Shown here in pieces: positions 37,831-45,916 of a DNA stretch of 63,138 nucleotides (position 1 is its first letter; every line of letters begins with the position of its first letter). Location of the stretch: positions 1 through 63,138 of the forward strand of contig JAQWPD010000022.1 of assembly GCA_029245525.1 (NCBI GenBank), read 5' to 3'. The notes beneath the pieces were generated by a model that was given only the letters and a program-made list of their open reading frames with translations, searched no databases and was not told the DNA's origin. The DNA comes from Gammaproteobacteria bacterium (GTDB lineage Bacteria; Pseudomonadota; Gammaproteobacteria; Steroidobacterales; GCA-2729495). The translations under genes were made by a program, and so were the position numbers.

Positions 37831-38607
37831 TTATTGTGGTTTGTCGCGGGTAAAAACCGGCACCTGGGCTGTCGACATCGCAGCGTTATATCGGTAGCCA
37901 GCCACGTTGAATTTTTTTACTTCCTCGGCATCGCTAATGCCCTTTTTAATTATCCAGGCGCTCATCAGGCCGCGGGCTTTCTTGGCATAGAAGCTGATAA
38001 TTTTATAGTTACCGTTTTTCAGGTCTTTAAACGCCGGACTTACAATATTGGCATTCAGTGTTTTTTTATCGACAGCCTTGAAATATTCATTCGAGGCAAG
38101 ATTTATCACAGCGTCTGACCTCAGCTTTTTAAGTTGCTTGTTCAGCGCATCGGTAATCCTGCTGTCCCAGAACTGGTAAAGATCTTTGCCGCGCTGATTG
38201 GCAAACTTGGTGCCCATTTCAAGGCGATACGGCTGAATTAAATCCATCGGGCGCAGCAAACCATAAAGGCCGGATAAAATCCGCAGATGCTCCTGCGCAA
38301 ATTTGAGCTCACTGGCAGAAAATGTCTCTGCTTCAAGGCCGGTATAGACATCGCCTTTAAACGCCATCGCCGCCGGCTTAGCATTCTTCCGCGTAAAGGG
38401 AGTATGCCATTCCATAAAACGCTCAAAATTAAGGTTGCCCAAATTTTCGCTGATACCCATTAGTGCTGATATGCCGCTGGGACTCAGTTTTTGTAAGTCA
38501 TTGATAAGTAACTGTGATTCATCGAGAAACAGCGGCTGGGTGGCAGTTTTAGCTGGCACAGGGGTTTCGAAATCGAGTGTTTTGGCTGGGGAAACGAGTA
38601 TTAGCAT
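37831..38607 (-). CDS. yaaA: Peroxide-stress protein YaaA (DUF328/UPF0246)
   Basis: YaaA of E. coli lowers intracellular free iron and protects DNA under hydrogen peroxide. The 258-residue product equals the E. coli length and starts MLILVSPAKTLDFETP, followed by GISENLGNLNFERFMEWHTP, YTGLEAETFSASELKFAQEH, LYGLLRPMDLIQPYRLEMGT and ISFYAKKARGLMSAWIIKKG, all family blocks. An upstream in-frame ATG at 38712 would add 35 non-conserved residues, so 38607 is chosen. It is convergent with dbpA and divergent from the ABC transporter pair. Confidence 0.95.
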   Translation of the reverse strand: MLILVSPAKTLDFETPVPAKTATQPLFLDESQLLINDLQKLSPSGISALMGISENLGNLNFERFMEWHTPFTRKNAKPAAMAFKGDVYTGLEAETFSASELKFAQEHLRILSGLYGLLRPMDLIQPYRLEMGTKFANQRGKDLYQFWDSRITDALNKQLKKLRSDAVINLASNEYFKAVDKKTLNANIVSPAFKDLKNGNYKIISFYAKKARGLMSAWIIKKGISDAEEVKKFNVAGYRYNAAMSTAQVPVFTRDKPQ

Positions 38608-38760
38608 GCTTAAAGTGTGTCGAAAAAGTGCGGTGGCGACAAGGGCTTCTGTGTGGCTGGCTATTCTGTGGGTTGCGCTGCCCCGCACAATGACCCTTAC
38701 TTCATCGTCCACGAGCGCGTAACATCAGCGCCTCATTCGGTTTTAGGGTAAAAATGACAG

Positions 38761-39708
38761 ATGTCTGGTGTTTTAACAGATATTCCGGTTCTTAAGGTTA
38801 CGGGCGCGCATCGTGCGTTTGCCGCCCGGCAGGCGCTACACGATGTGAGTTTCGGCGCATCGAGCGGCGAGATCATTGCCTTGCTCGGGCCCAATGGCGC
38901 AGGTAAAACTACCTTAATGCGCGCGATTGCTGGGCGGTTGAAGTTGGATGCAGGCACCGTCAGTGTTGCCGGTCTTGATCCGTATATTGATTCAACCGCG
39001 CGAGCTAAATTGGGTATCGTGCCTCAGGCTATTGCTTTGTATCCGGCGCTCACTGCCCGGCAGAACCTTGATGTATTTGCTCGGCTGGCCGGTTTGCGCG
39101 GGGTTGCTATTACTGATGCCATAAACCTTGCCTTAGACCGCGCACAATTAGCCGGCCGTGCCGATGACGCTCTCGGCAGTTTGTCAGGCGGTATGCAGCG
39201 CCGGTTAAACATTGTTGTTGGCGCCTTGCAGAGCCCTCTTTTGTTGTTGCTCGATGAGCCTACGGTGGGCGTTGATCTTGATGCTCGGCAAACCATCCAT
39301 GCATTACTGCATGACCTGCGTAATACCGGGATGAGCATTCTGATGAGTACCCATGATTTTGAGCAGGCGACTGCAGTTGCTGATCGAGTTGCGTTTATGG
39401 CTAACGGGCGCCTGCTGGCTGAAGGGGCGGTGGCCAGTTTGGTGAGGCAGGTGTTTGGCGATGGCAAGGAAGGTGTGGTCGCCTTCGATGCTTCAGTGGG
39501 TCAAAAAGCCGGCCGTATTTTGATGGACTTCGGTTTGCGTGCGACGAGTGATGAACGCCTCTGGAGTGGTCCGGTAACCGGCGGTTATGAGGCATTGGAC
39601 GCTTTAGAGAAAGACCTGGAAGAGGCGGGCGCGCATGTGGCGGAAATACGCCTTCGCGATCCGGGCCTTGATGGCGTGTTTATGCACTTAATAGAGCATA
39701 CGTCATGA
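38761..39708 (+). CDS. ABC transporter ATP-binding protein (ABC-2 type)
   Basis: The 315-residue ATPase has Walker A GPNGAGKTT near residue 48, the signature LSGGMQRR, Walker B LLLLLDEPTVGVDLD and the H-loop region STHDFEQA. A C-terminal extension of about 85 residues follows the nucleotide-binding domain, as in NatA/CcmA/DrrA-like exporters. It overlaps the permease gene by 4 bases (ATGA at 39705-39708), so the two form a two-component exporter. The substrate is unknown. The pair lies just upstream of crtZ on the same strand, but nothing shows that it handles pigments. Confidence 0.92.
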   Translation: MSGVLTDIPVLKVTGAHRAFAARQALHDVSFGASSGEIIALLGPNGAGKTTLMRAIAGRLKLDAGTVSVAGLDPYIDSTARAKLGIVPQAIALYPALTARQNLDVFARLAGLRGVAITDAINLALDRAQLAGRADDALGSLSGGMQRRLNIVVGALQSPLLLLLDEPTVGVDLDARQTIHALLHDLRNTGMSILMSTHDFEQATAVADRVAFMANGRLLAEGAVASLVRQVFGDGKEGVVAFDASVGQKAGRILMDFGLRATSDERLWSGPVTGGYEALDALEKDLEEAGAHVAEIRLRDPGLDGVFMHLIEHTS

Positions 39709-40937
39709 CAGTAGCAATGTTTCGTGCCATGTGGTTAAACCTGCTGAATGATCGCGGAGCACTTATTATGGCCTTTGTAATGCCGGTAGTGTTCTTTCTG
39801 GTAATGGCTGAAATTTTTAGCAGTGCTTCTGGTTCCCAAATGCAGATGCGGGTCGCGTTTATTGATGAAGTGAACGACGAGCTTAGTGTGCGTCTGCTCG
39901 ATGCATTGAAAGCCAACGACTCAATTAAGGTCATCAATACACAAGGGTTGGGCCGCGAGCAACTTACGGAGTTGGTTATCCGGGGCACTGCAGACGTGGG
40001 ATTGCTGGTGCGTGCAGACGGCCGGCGTCTTGATGATGCTGGAGGGTTCGGGCCGTCGCCATTAGTGCTGATTAATGATCCCTCACGTGGGGTGACTGTG
40101 CAGATGCTCAGCGGTCAAATTCAGCAGGCGTATTTTTCTGCATTACCGGATGTTGCACTCGGTAGCGTTGCGAATGTTCTTGAGGATCAGTTTATTGAGT
40201 TTGATGATGAGCAGCGTAGCGAGCTTGATGAGGGCTTGAGCGAAATGGGTGCTGCTGCTGCCGACGGGCAGCAAGTGGGTTGGTCGGTGGGTGATATTGT
40301 TGAACCGCAGGCAGTTACCGGTCCACCGATGGCCACTAATCATGTCGGTTACTACGCGGGTGCTGTAGCATTTATGTTCCTATTGTTTTCCAGTATGAGC
40401 GGCGCAACCTCACTCACTGAAGAACGCGAGTCGGGTGTTCTTGATCGTATTCTTGCCGCACCTGGCGGCATGATTGTCATGGTCAACGGTAAGTTCCTAT
40501 TCCTTGCCGTTCAGGGCTGTGTGCAGATGTTGCTCATTTTTTTGACAGCTTGGCTCGTCTACGGCGTGGATTTGCCGGGGCACTGGAAACTGTGGTCATT
40601 GATTACTCTGATTGCCTCTATGTCCGCCGCTGGTTTGGCATTGCTGGTAGCGGCGGTATGCCGCACACCGGCACAGGCAAGAAATATGGCGAACATTACC
40701 GTGATATTGCTGTCCATTGTTGGCGGGAGTATGGTGCCAAGGTTTTTCATGCCACCCTGGCTGCGTGATCTGGGTTGGTTTACTCCAAACACTTGGGTGC
40801 TCGAGGCCTATTCCTCAGTGTTTTGGCGAAACGAGGGTCTGGAGAGTTTGTTGTTGCCTTGCGGACTGTTAATCGGACTTACCGGTGTCTCGCTGTTCGG
40901 CGCTCAATGGTTTGCTGCCTATAGAGCTAGGCTATAG
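39705..40937 (+). CDS. ABC-2 type transporter permease
   Basis: The 410-residue membrane protein has one N-terminal membrane helix (about residues 18-38, ALIMAFVMPVVFFLVMAEIF), a large extracytoplasmic loop of about 180 residues, then five membrane helices in the C-terminal half, including YYAGAVAFMFLLFSSMSGAT, FLAVQGCVQMLLIFLTAWLV and TVILLSIVGGSMVPRFF. This is the standard ABC2_membrane_3 layout. It pairs with the overlapping ATPase gene. Transport direction is probably outward by family; the cargo is unknown. Confidence 0.9.
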   Translation: MTVAMFRAMWLNLLNDRGALIMAFVMPVVFFLVMAEIFSSASGSQMQMRVAFIDEVNDELSVRLLDALKANDSIKVINTQGLGREQLTELVIRGTADVGLLVRADGRRLDDAGGFGPSPLVLINDPSRGVTVQMLSGQIQQAYFSALPDVALGSVANVLEDQFIEFDDEQRSELDEGLSEMGAAAADGQQVGWSVGDIVEPQAVTGPPMATNHVGYYAGAVAFMFLLFSSMSGATSLTEERESGVLDRILAAPGGMIVMVNGKFLFLAVQGCVQMLLIFLTAWLVYGVDLPGHWKLWSLITLIASMSAAGLALLVAAVCRTPAQARNMANITVILLSIVGGSMVPRFFMPPWLRDLGWFTPNTWVLEAYSSVFWRNEGLESLLLPCGLLIGLTGVSLFGAQWFAAYRARL

Positions 40938-41002
40938 CTCTATGCTCGGTTTATAATTTGTACTCTAATAACCCTTAAGGGTCATTGTTTCATAACTACT
41001 GT

Positions 41003-41512
41003 ATGTCTCATTTATTCACTAATATCGGTGTCATGCTGCTCTGCTTTGTCGCGATGGAGGGCGTGGCTTTTTTCAGCCACAAATACATCATGCACGGTTT
41101 TTTGTGGTGCTGGCATGAGTCGCATCATACTGCGCGTGAAAGTTGGTTTGAACAGAATGACCTATTCGCATTCATATTCGCCGTACCATCCATAGCCGCT
41201 ATTTGGTTCGGCACTAACGGGCATCCGTTGTTGCTCTGGGCTGGGGTTGGTGTCGCTTTATACGGCCTTGTGTATTTCATATTTCATGATGTGATTGTTC
41301 ATCGACGCGTTCGCACCGGCTATATTCCCAAAAGCTCGTACATGCGACGTATCGTAGAGGCCCATTGGGTGCATCATTCAACCAAGGGCAAAGAGGGCGC
41401 GGTGTCGTTTGGGTTTATTTATTCAAAGCCTGTGGCTGAGTTAGTCAAAGAGCGTGATGCTCTGGCAAAGTCGCGAAAGGACGAAACCTTGAAGCCTCAT
41501 GGGGTTTCCTAG
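41003..41512 (+). CDS. crtZ: Beta-carotene 3-hydroxylase CrtZ
   Basis: CrtZ is a membrane di-iron enzyme that hydroxylates beta-ionone rings, turning beta-carotene into zeaxanthin. The 169-residue protein has the four histidine clusters of the family: HKYIMH, HESHH, HDVIVH and HWVHH, together with YIPKSSYMRRIVEAHWVHHS. Membrane helices surround them. ATG 41003 is chosen over TTG 40985, as MSHLFTNIGVMLLCFVAMEG gives a normal N-terminus. It is convergent with crtB, with an 8-base gap, so it completes the carotenoid locus from the opposite strand. Confidence 0.93.
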   Translation: MSHLFTNIGVMLLCFVAMEGVAFFSHKYIMHGFLWCWHESHHTARESWFEQNDLFAFIFAVPSIAAIWFGTNGHPLLLWAGVGVALYGLVYFIFHDVIVHRRVRTGYIPKSSYMRRIVEAHWVHHSTKGKEGAVSFGFIYSKPVAELVKERDALAKSRKDETLKPHGVS

Positions 41513-41520
41513 ATTGGGGA

Positions 41521-42480
41521 TTATCGAATTGCTGGTGGCGCTGTCCAGAGGTCACTGTCGCGCGGTGCCGGCTGTGTTTTGTTATCGAACCACGATGCCT
41601 TTAAGGCATCAATCATGCCTTCTGCAATGCCCAACAGCTTTCGGCGCTTCCGCACAACAACGCGCTCATTGAGTGCGCTTACGCCGCGCTCGCGTACTTT
41701 ATCGCCAATTGCTTTGTACACTCCGCGTGCGGATGCCACAGCCCATGCTGATCGGAAACCTAACGAGCGTAAGCCCTGATCCGCTGATGCGTAGTAACGA
41801 TCCGCCTCGTTGAGCAGCCGTTCAATCACACTCATTAGTGCTGCTGAGTATTCCGGGTCGGAGAGTTCTTGCGGAGGAATGCCAGCCTCTACGAGCCAGT
41901 CTTCAGGTAGATACACTCGATCAATGAGCGCGTCTTCACGCACATCACGCGAGATATTTGTGAGTTGAAAGGCAATACCAAGATCAGTCGCACGTTGCAA
42001 AGCGGCTTCATCACGAGCACCCATCACATAAGCCATCATTAGGCCAACAACCCCGGCAACGTAGTAGCAATATTGCAGGGTCTCATCAAAACTTTTGTAT
42101 TGATGTTCCTCTGCGTCCATAGCGAACCCTTCGAGCAGTTCCAATGGGTAGCGGCCGGGGATCTCATTGGCTTTCAGAACATAGCGCAGACCTTCGAAGA
42201 TAGGATCTTCCGACGGCTTGTTATCAATGGCAGCCTGAGTTTTTTCTTTAAGTTCATTGAGAATTTGGCGGGTTACTTCCGCTTTTTGGGGCTTGCTATT
42301 GAACCCTAGTTCCTGATTATCGATCACATCATCACAATGGCGACACCAGGCATAAAGCATATAGGCATTGTTGCGGGTTTCTTCGTTAAACAGTTTTGCC
42401 GCAGTAGCGAAGCTCTTAGAGCCGCTCTTAATGATGAGCCTGCTGGTGTCGACCAGTGCGGCATGGTTTAAGTCATTCAA
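41521..42480 (-). CDS. crtB: Phytoene synthase CrtB
   Basis: CrtB condenses two geranylgeranyl diphosphates to phytoene, the committed carotenoid step. The 319-residue protein has the first Asp-rich motif YAWCRHCDDVIDNQE near residue 45 and the second in LTNISRDVREDALIDRVYLP near residue 175. AEEHQYKSFDETLQYCYYVAG and GLMMAYVMG are also family blocks. Length is normal. Its ATG overlaps the crtI stop by 4 bases (42477-42480), so crtI and crtB form a coupled pair read leftward. No crtE is in the window to supply GGPP. Confidence 0.95.
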   Translation of the reverse strand: MNDLNHAALVDTSRLIIKSGSKSFATAAKLFNEETRNNAYMLYAWCRHCDDVIDNQELGFNSKPQKAEVTRQILNELKEKTQAAIDNKPSEDPIFEGLRYVLKANEIPGRYPLELLEGFAMDAEEHQYKSFDETLQYCYYVAGVVGLMMAYVMGARDEAALQRATDLGIAFQLTNISRDVREDALIDRVYLPEDWLVEAGIPPQELSDPEYSAALMSVIERLLNEADRYYASADQGLRSLGFRSAWAVASARGVYKAIGDKVRERGVSALNERVVVRKRRKLLGIAEGMIDALKASWFDNKTQPAPRDSDLWTAPPAIR

Positions 42481-43982
42481 TGTTTGCTCCAGTCTTCTTC
42501 CATTAGTCCGGCAGTGGCCGCCGCTGAATTAATGACCCCTGGTATGCCTGCGCCCGGATGTGTTCCGGCACCAACAAAATAAAGGCCTTTTATGGCCTCG
42601 TCTCTATTATGAACCCTAAACCAAGCGCTTTGAAGCAGGGTAGGCTGAAGTGAGAAGGCAGACCCGAGGTGGGCATTAAGGGTCGTTTCGAAATCCGGTG
42701 GCGTAAAGATTCGCGAACTAACGATTCTTTTGCGGAGACCTGGCATTACCCGTTCTTCTAGGCTATGCAGAATACGATCACGCAACAGCGGGCCGGCCGT
42801 CTCCCAGTCGACTTTGCCTTTGCCTAGATGGGGGACCGGCGCCAGTACGTAGTGGGTCGAGTGTCCCGGAGGTGCCAGACTGTCGTCCGATACTGATGGT
42901 GAGTGCAGATACAATGAGAAATCGTCGGCGAGTTCACCGCGATCAAAAATATCTTTCAGCAGCTCCTTATAGCGTGGACCGAACAATATTGAGTGATGAG
43001 CCAAATTTTCATATTTGCCCTCGACACCAAAGTAAACTAAAAACAGTGACATAGAATGGTCATTTCGCTCGAGCTTTTTAGCGGCGGGTTTGGCCGGAGC
43101 CGTTTCCCTTAGTAAATGTTTGTAGGTGTGCACGACATCGGCGTTGCTACCAACAAAATGACTGGCGATGAACTCACCACTTTTTAGCTTGACGCCGGTG
43201 ACGCAATTATTCTCAGTAATTATTTCGTCCACAGCAGCATTTAGGCGGATGCTGCCGCCGAGATCTCCAAATAGTTTAACCAGTGCCGCAACCAGTGCGC
43301 CTGTCCCGCCGCGGGGAAAGTGCACACCGAACTTGAGTTCGAGAGTGTGGATGAGTGTGTATATGGATGAGGTCGTAAAAGGGTTTCCGCCGACCAGCAA
43401 CGTGTGATAGCTAAATACCTGGCGCAGCTTTTCATCTTTAATAAAGCTGGCTACTTTACTGTATACCGAGCGATAGGCCTGCAGTTGCACCAAGTTAGGT
43501 GCAGCTTTAACCATGCTCCAAATGTTAAGAAACGGCACATGGGCGAGCTTTTCATAGCCTTCCGCGTACACGGCTGCCGAGTATTCGCGAAATTTGCGAT
43601 AGCCCTCAATATCCTGTGGGCTGAATTCATTGATGGCTGCTTCGAGCTGGGCTTCATCACCCACATAGTCAAACTCCATGCCATCGGGCCAGATTAGCCT
43701 ATAAAACGGTGTCAGTGGTTCAAACTGTATGTAGTCTTCCCGGCGTTTGCCGCCGGCAGTAAACAGATCATCGACAACCTGAGGTACCGTAAGTACCGTG
43801 GGTCCTGCGTCAAACTTAAAGCCGTCTTGTTCCCAAACATAAGCACGACCACCCGGTTTGTCTCGGCTCTCGAGAATAATCGTGGGTATGCCGGCAGCCT
43901 GCAGTCTTATTGCCAGAGCGAGTCCGCCAAAGCCGCTGCCAATGACTATGGCTCGTTTTTCTGCAGTATCAGCGCCGTTCAT
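42477..43982 (-). CDS. crtI: Phytoene desaturase CrtI
   Basis: CrtI is an FAD-dependent membrane-associated enzyme that introduces four double bonds to make lycopene from phytoene. The 501-residue protein starts with the dinucleotide-binding motif VIGSGFGGLALAIRLQAAG (about residues 12-30), followed by GGRAYVWEQDGFKFDAGPTV. It ends with the CrtI signature GLYFVGAGTHPGAGIPGVIN. The desaturation number cannot be told from sequence alone, but crtY downstream in the pathway implies lycopene. The 152 bases upstream, before crtY, could hold the crtI promoter; no clear hexamers stand out. Confidence 0.95.
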   Translation of the reverse strand: MNGADTAEKRAIVIGSGFGGLALAIRLQAAGIPTIILESRDKPGGRAYVWEQDGFKFDAGPTVLTVPQVVDDLFTAGGKRREDYIQFEPLTPFYRLIWPDGMEFDYVGDEAQLEAAINEFSPQDIEGYRKFREYSAAVYAEGYEKLAHVPFLNIWSMVKAAPNLVQLQAYRSVYSKVASFIKDEKLRQVFSYHTLLVGGNPFTTSSIYTLIHTLELKFGVHFPRGGTGALVAALVKLFGDLGGSIRLNAAVDEIITENNCVTGVKLKSGEFIASHFVGSNADVVHTYKHLLRETAPAKPAAKKLERNDHSMSLFLVYFGVEGKYENLAHHSILFGPRYKELLKDIFDRGELADDFSLYLHSPSVSDDSLAPPGHSTHYVLAPVPHLGKGKVDWETAGPLLRDRILHSLEERVMPGLRKRIVSSRIFTPPDFETTLNAHLGSAFSLQPTLLQSAWFRVHNRDEAIKGLYFVGAGTHPGAGIPGVINSAAATAGLMEEDWSKH

Positions 43983-44134
43983 TTTGTTGTTATTCTCATT
44001 GATATGTCATTTAAAAGGGCCTAAACGACCAGCCTATAGGGTTATCGCTGTTGGGCACACAATCTGCTACTAACTATTCGTTGTTTAGTGGGTAATGGAT
44101 TGGGTTTGTGTCAGATAAGCGCAGTTTGCTCGTT

Positions 44135-45307
44135 TCAGGCATTGGGGTACTTAAAGACGGCTCGCCACGCTTTGCGTATCTTAACCGGAGGCTTGCCCGA
44201 TAGGATACGGATTTTATCGGCAAGACCATTATTGCCGGCATAGAATCGTGCAATTAGACCCGCACCAAGCCCATAAAAGCGTTCCAGTACATGGCGGCGT
44301 TCTTCTGGCTTGGCGGCCAGGAACAGCATGCGGTTTAACACCCTGTAGAAACCGGTCTGCCGCCAAAGTCTGCGACTTGCATTGCGGGTTACTTGATAGA
44401 CGTCGTCAGCGGTCCAGTTCGGATTTGCTCCCAGTTCTAATGCAAGTTCATCGGCGAGTCTGACGGCGTTGGGCAACGAGTAGCCGGTGGCAGGCTGAAA
44501 CAGGGCAGCATTCAGTCCGGATCGCGGCACTCCCGGTAGATGATCCCAAAACGCATCGATGTCACCGCCTAGAGTGATCGGCAGCACACCATCTTCTCTG
44601 CGCAAAGTGGCTTCAATCTGCCAGCCCTGTGCGGCTGCATAGCTATCAATCGCATCACTGTAGCCACCAATAGAGATATCAGGAGTGTCGCTGTAGCGGG
44701 TATCTTCAATAAGTAGGGTGTCTGCCGTGAAGGGCAGTGTATAAAAGAACCGGTAACCGTCATCCTGACTTTGGGTGGCATCCATAATGATGGGACAGGT
44801 CAGGTGGTGAGGCGTCTTAGTGCGAACCACGCGACCAACAAACTTCTGAAAGCGAACGTCGAGATGTGCATTGGGTTTGGGCCCGCGACCATCGATTACA
44901 GCTCGGGCTTTGATTCTGCTGCCGTTCAGCAGGGTTACCGCATCGGGGCACACCTCGGCGACTTCAGTATTGAGGGTTATGGCGTCGGAGAGTCGATCAG
45001 AGGCAACACTATCAAGTGTTTCAGAGGTGATGCTGTGGTAGCTGCCATTGAGTGTGCGTTGTCGGTTCGGGAACCGAACCTCGTAGTGATCCCAACTAAA
45101 GTCAATCAGCGGTTTGAGCCAGTTGCGCTGGGTACTGCTTAAGTCTGAGGCATGAAATGACCAAGTGTGATTGCCGCCGAGTGCCGGACCCTGCTCCAGA
45201 ATCATAATCTTTAGTTGGGGCAGTGCATCACTAAGACGCAGGGCAATCAGTGTATTAGCGAGTCCGCCACCCACCAGAATCAGATCGGCATGCATAGGTT
45301 CGGTCAT
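44135..45307 (-). CDS. crtY: Lycopene beta-cyclase CrtY
   Basis: CrtY forms beta-ionone rings on both ends of lycopene, giving beta-carotene. The 390-residue protein has an N-terminal dinucleotide-binding motif (LILVGGGLANTLIALRLSDA), GNHTWSFHASDL, ARAVIDGRGPKPN, and the acidic catalytic-type motif LPFTADTLLIEDTRYSD (equivalent to the family's FxEET/FxEDT block), then GLNAALFQPATGYSLPNAVRLAD in two segments. It overlaps the upstream thioredoxin-like gene by 4 bases (45304-45307) and lies 152 bases from crtI. Confidence 0.93.
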   Translation of the reverse strand: MTEPMHADLILVGGGLANTLIALRLSDALPQLKIMILEQGPALGGNHTWSFHASDLSSTQRNWLKPLIDFSWDHYEVRFPNRQRTLNGSYHSITSETLDSVASDRLSDAITLNTEVAEVCPDAVTLLNGSRIKARAVIDGRGPKPNAHLDVRFQKFVGRVVRTKTPHHLTCPIIMDATQSQDDGYRFFYTLPFTADTLLIEDTRYSDTPDISIGGYSDAIDSYAAAQGWQIEATLRREDGVLPITLGGDIDAFWDHLPGVPRSGLNAALFQPATGYSLPNAVRLADELALELGANPNWTADDVYQVTRNASRRLWRQTGFYRVLNRMLFLAAKPEERRHVLERFYGLGAGLIARFYAGNNGLADKIRILSGKPPVKIRKAWRAVFKYPNA

Positions 45308-45831
45308 TCAGGCGCTGTCGCTATTGATGAGGTGAGGTTGGGAGTTGGCGTGTCAAAGTAGGGCTGCAGCGTTGCCAGTACTTCGCGCAATAGCGACTTC
45401 TTCGGCCGCCCCCGCCATTTTGCCACCACGTCGCCATCGGCGTTGAGCAGAACCAGGCACGGCTGATTAATATCAAGTGTAAAACGCGTTGCCCAATAGT
45501 TATTAATGTCGATAGCGATGGGCACGTTCTCCGGTACCCAACGTCGGAGCACTTTGGCCACATCATCGACCGTGGGCGTTGGTTTTTTAAGCACACCAGT
45601 TACGCGGTAGCTTCGCAGTTCCGGGAGCGTCCGGCGAAGCTTTTTTTCCCAGCTGCCTATCCAGCGCAGCTTCCGCGCATCAGCCACAATAAGCAGCAGC
45701 GGCTGCCCCATCATGTTCTGATAGCTATAGGGTTTGCCGTATTGGTCGGTCAGATCCGGCGGCGTTGCCGTTTCGGCATGGCTTAGCACAGAGCCAAGGA
45801 GGAACAGCAGGATAACGGTGAGTTTTTTCAT
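45304..45831 (-). CDS. Exported thioredoxin-fold-like protein coupled to crtY
   Basis: The 175-residue protein has a Sec signal peptide (MKKLTVILLFLLGSVLSHAE, cut near residue 19-20). The rest resembles a redoxin/thioredoxin fold: PPDLTDQYGKPYSYQNMMGQ as the strand and turn leading to the usual active-site helix, then PLLLIVADARK, and a late FTLDINQPCLVLLNADGDVV strand pair. The CxxC active site is absent, so oxidoreductase activity is unlikely. The stop overlaps the crtY start (ATGA), so it is translated with the carotenoid cyclase. The reason is unknown; assembly or protection of a pigment complex is only a guess. Confidence 0.7.
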   Translation of the reverse strand: MKKLTVILLFLLGSVLSHAETATPPDLTDQYGKPYSYQNMMGQPLLLIVADARKLRWIGSWEKKLRRTLPELRSYRVTGVLKKPTPTVDDVAKVLRRWVPENVPIAIDINNYWATRFTLDINQPCLVLLNADGDVVAKWRGRPKKSLLREVLATLQPYFDTPTPNLTSSIATAPE

Positions 45832-45916
45832 GTTGCGTATTATTGCCTATCAGCATCATGTGCGTGGGTGTTTTTATGCGACATTTCTTGAGATCCTGCA
45901 TTGATAGAGTGTTGTC

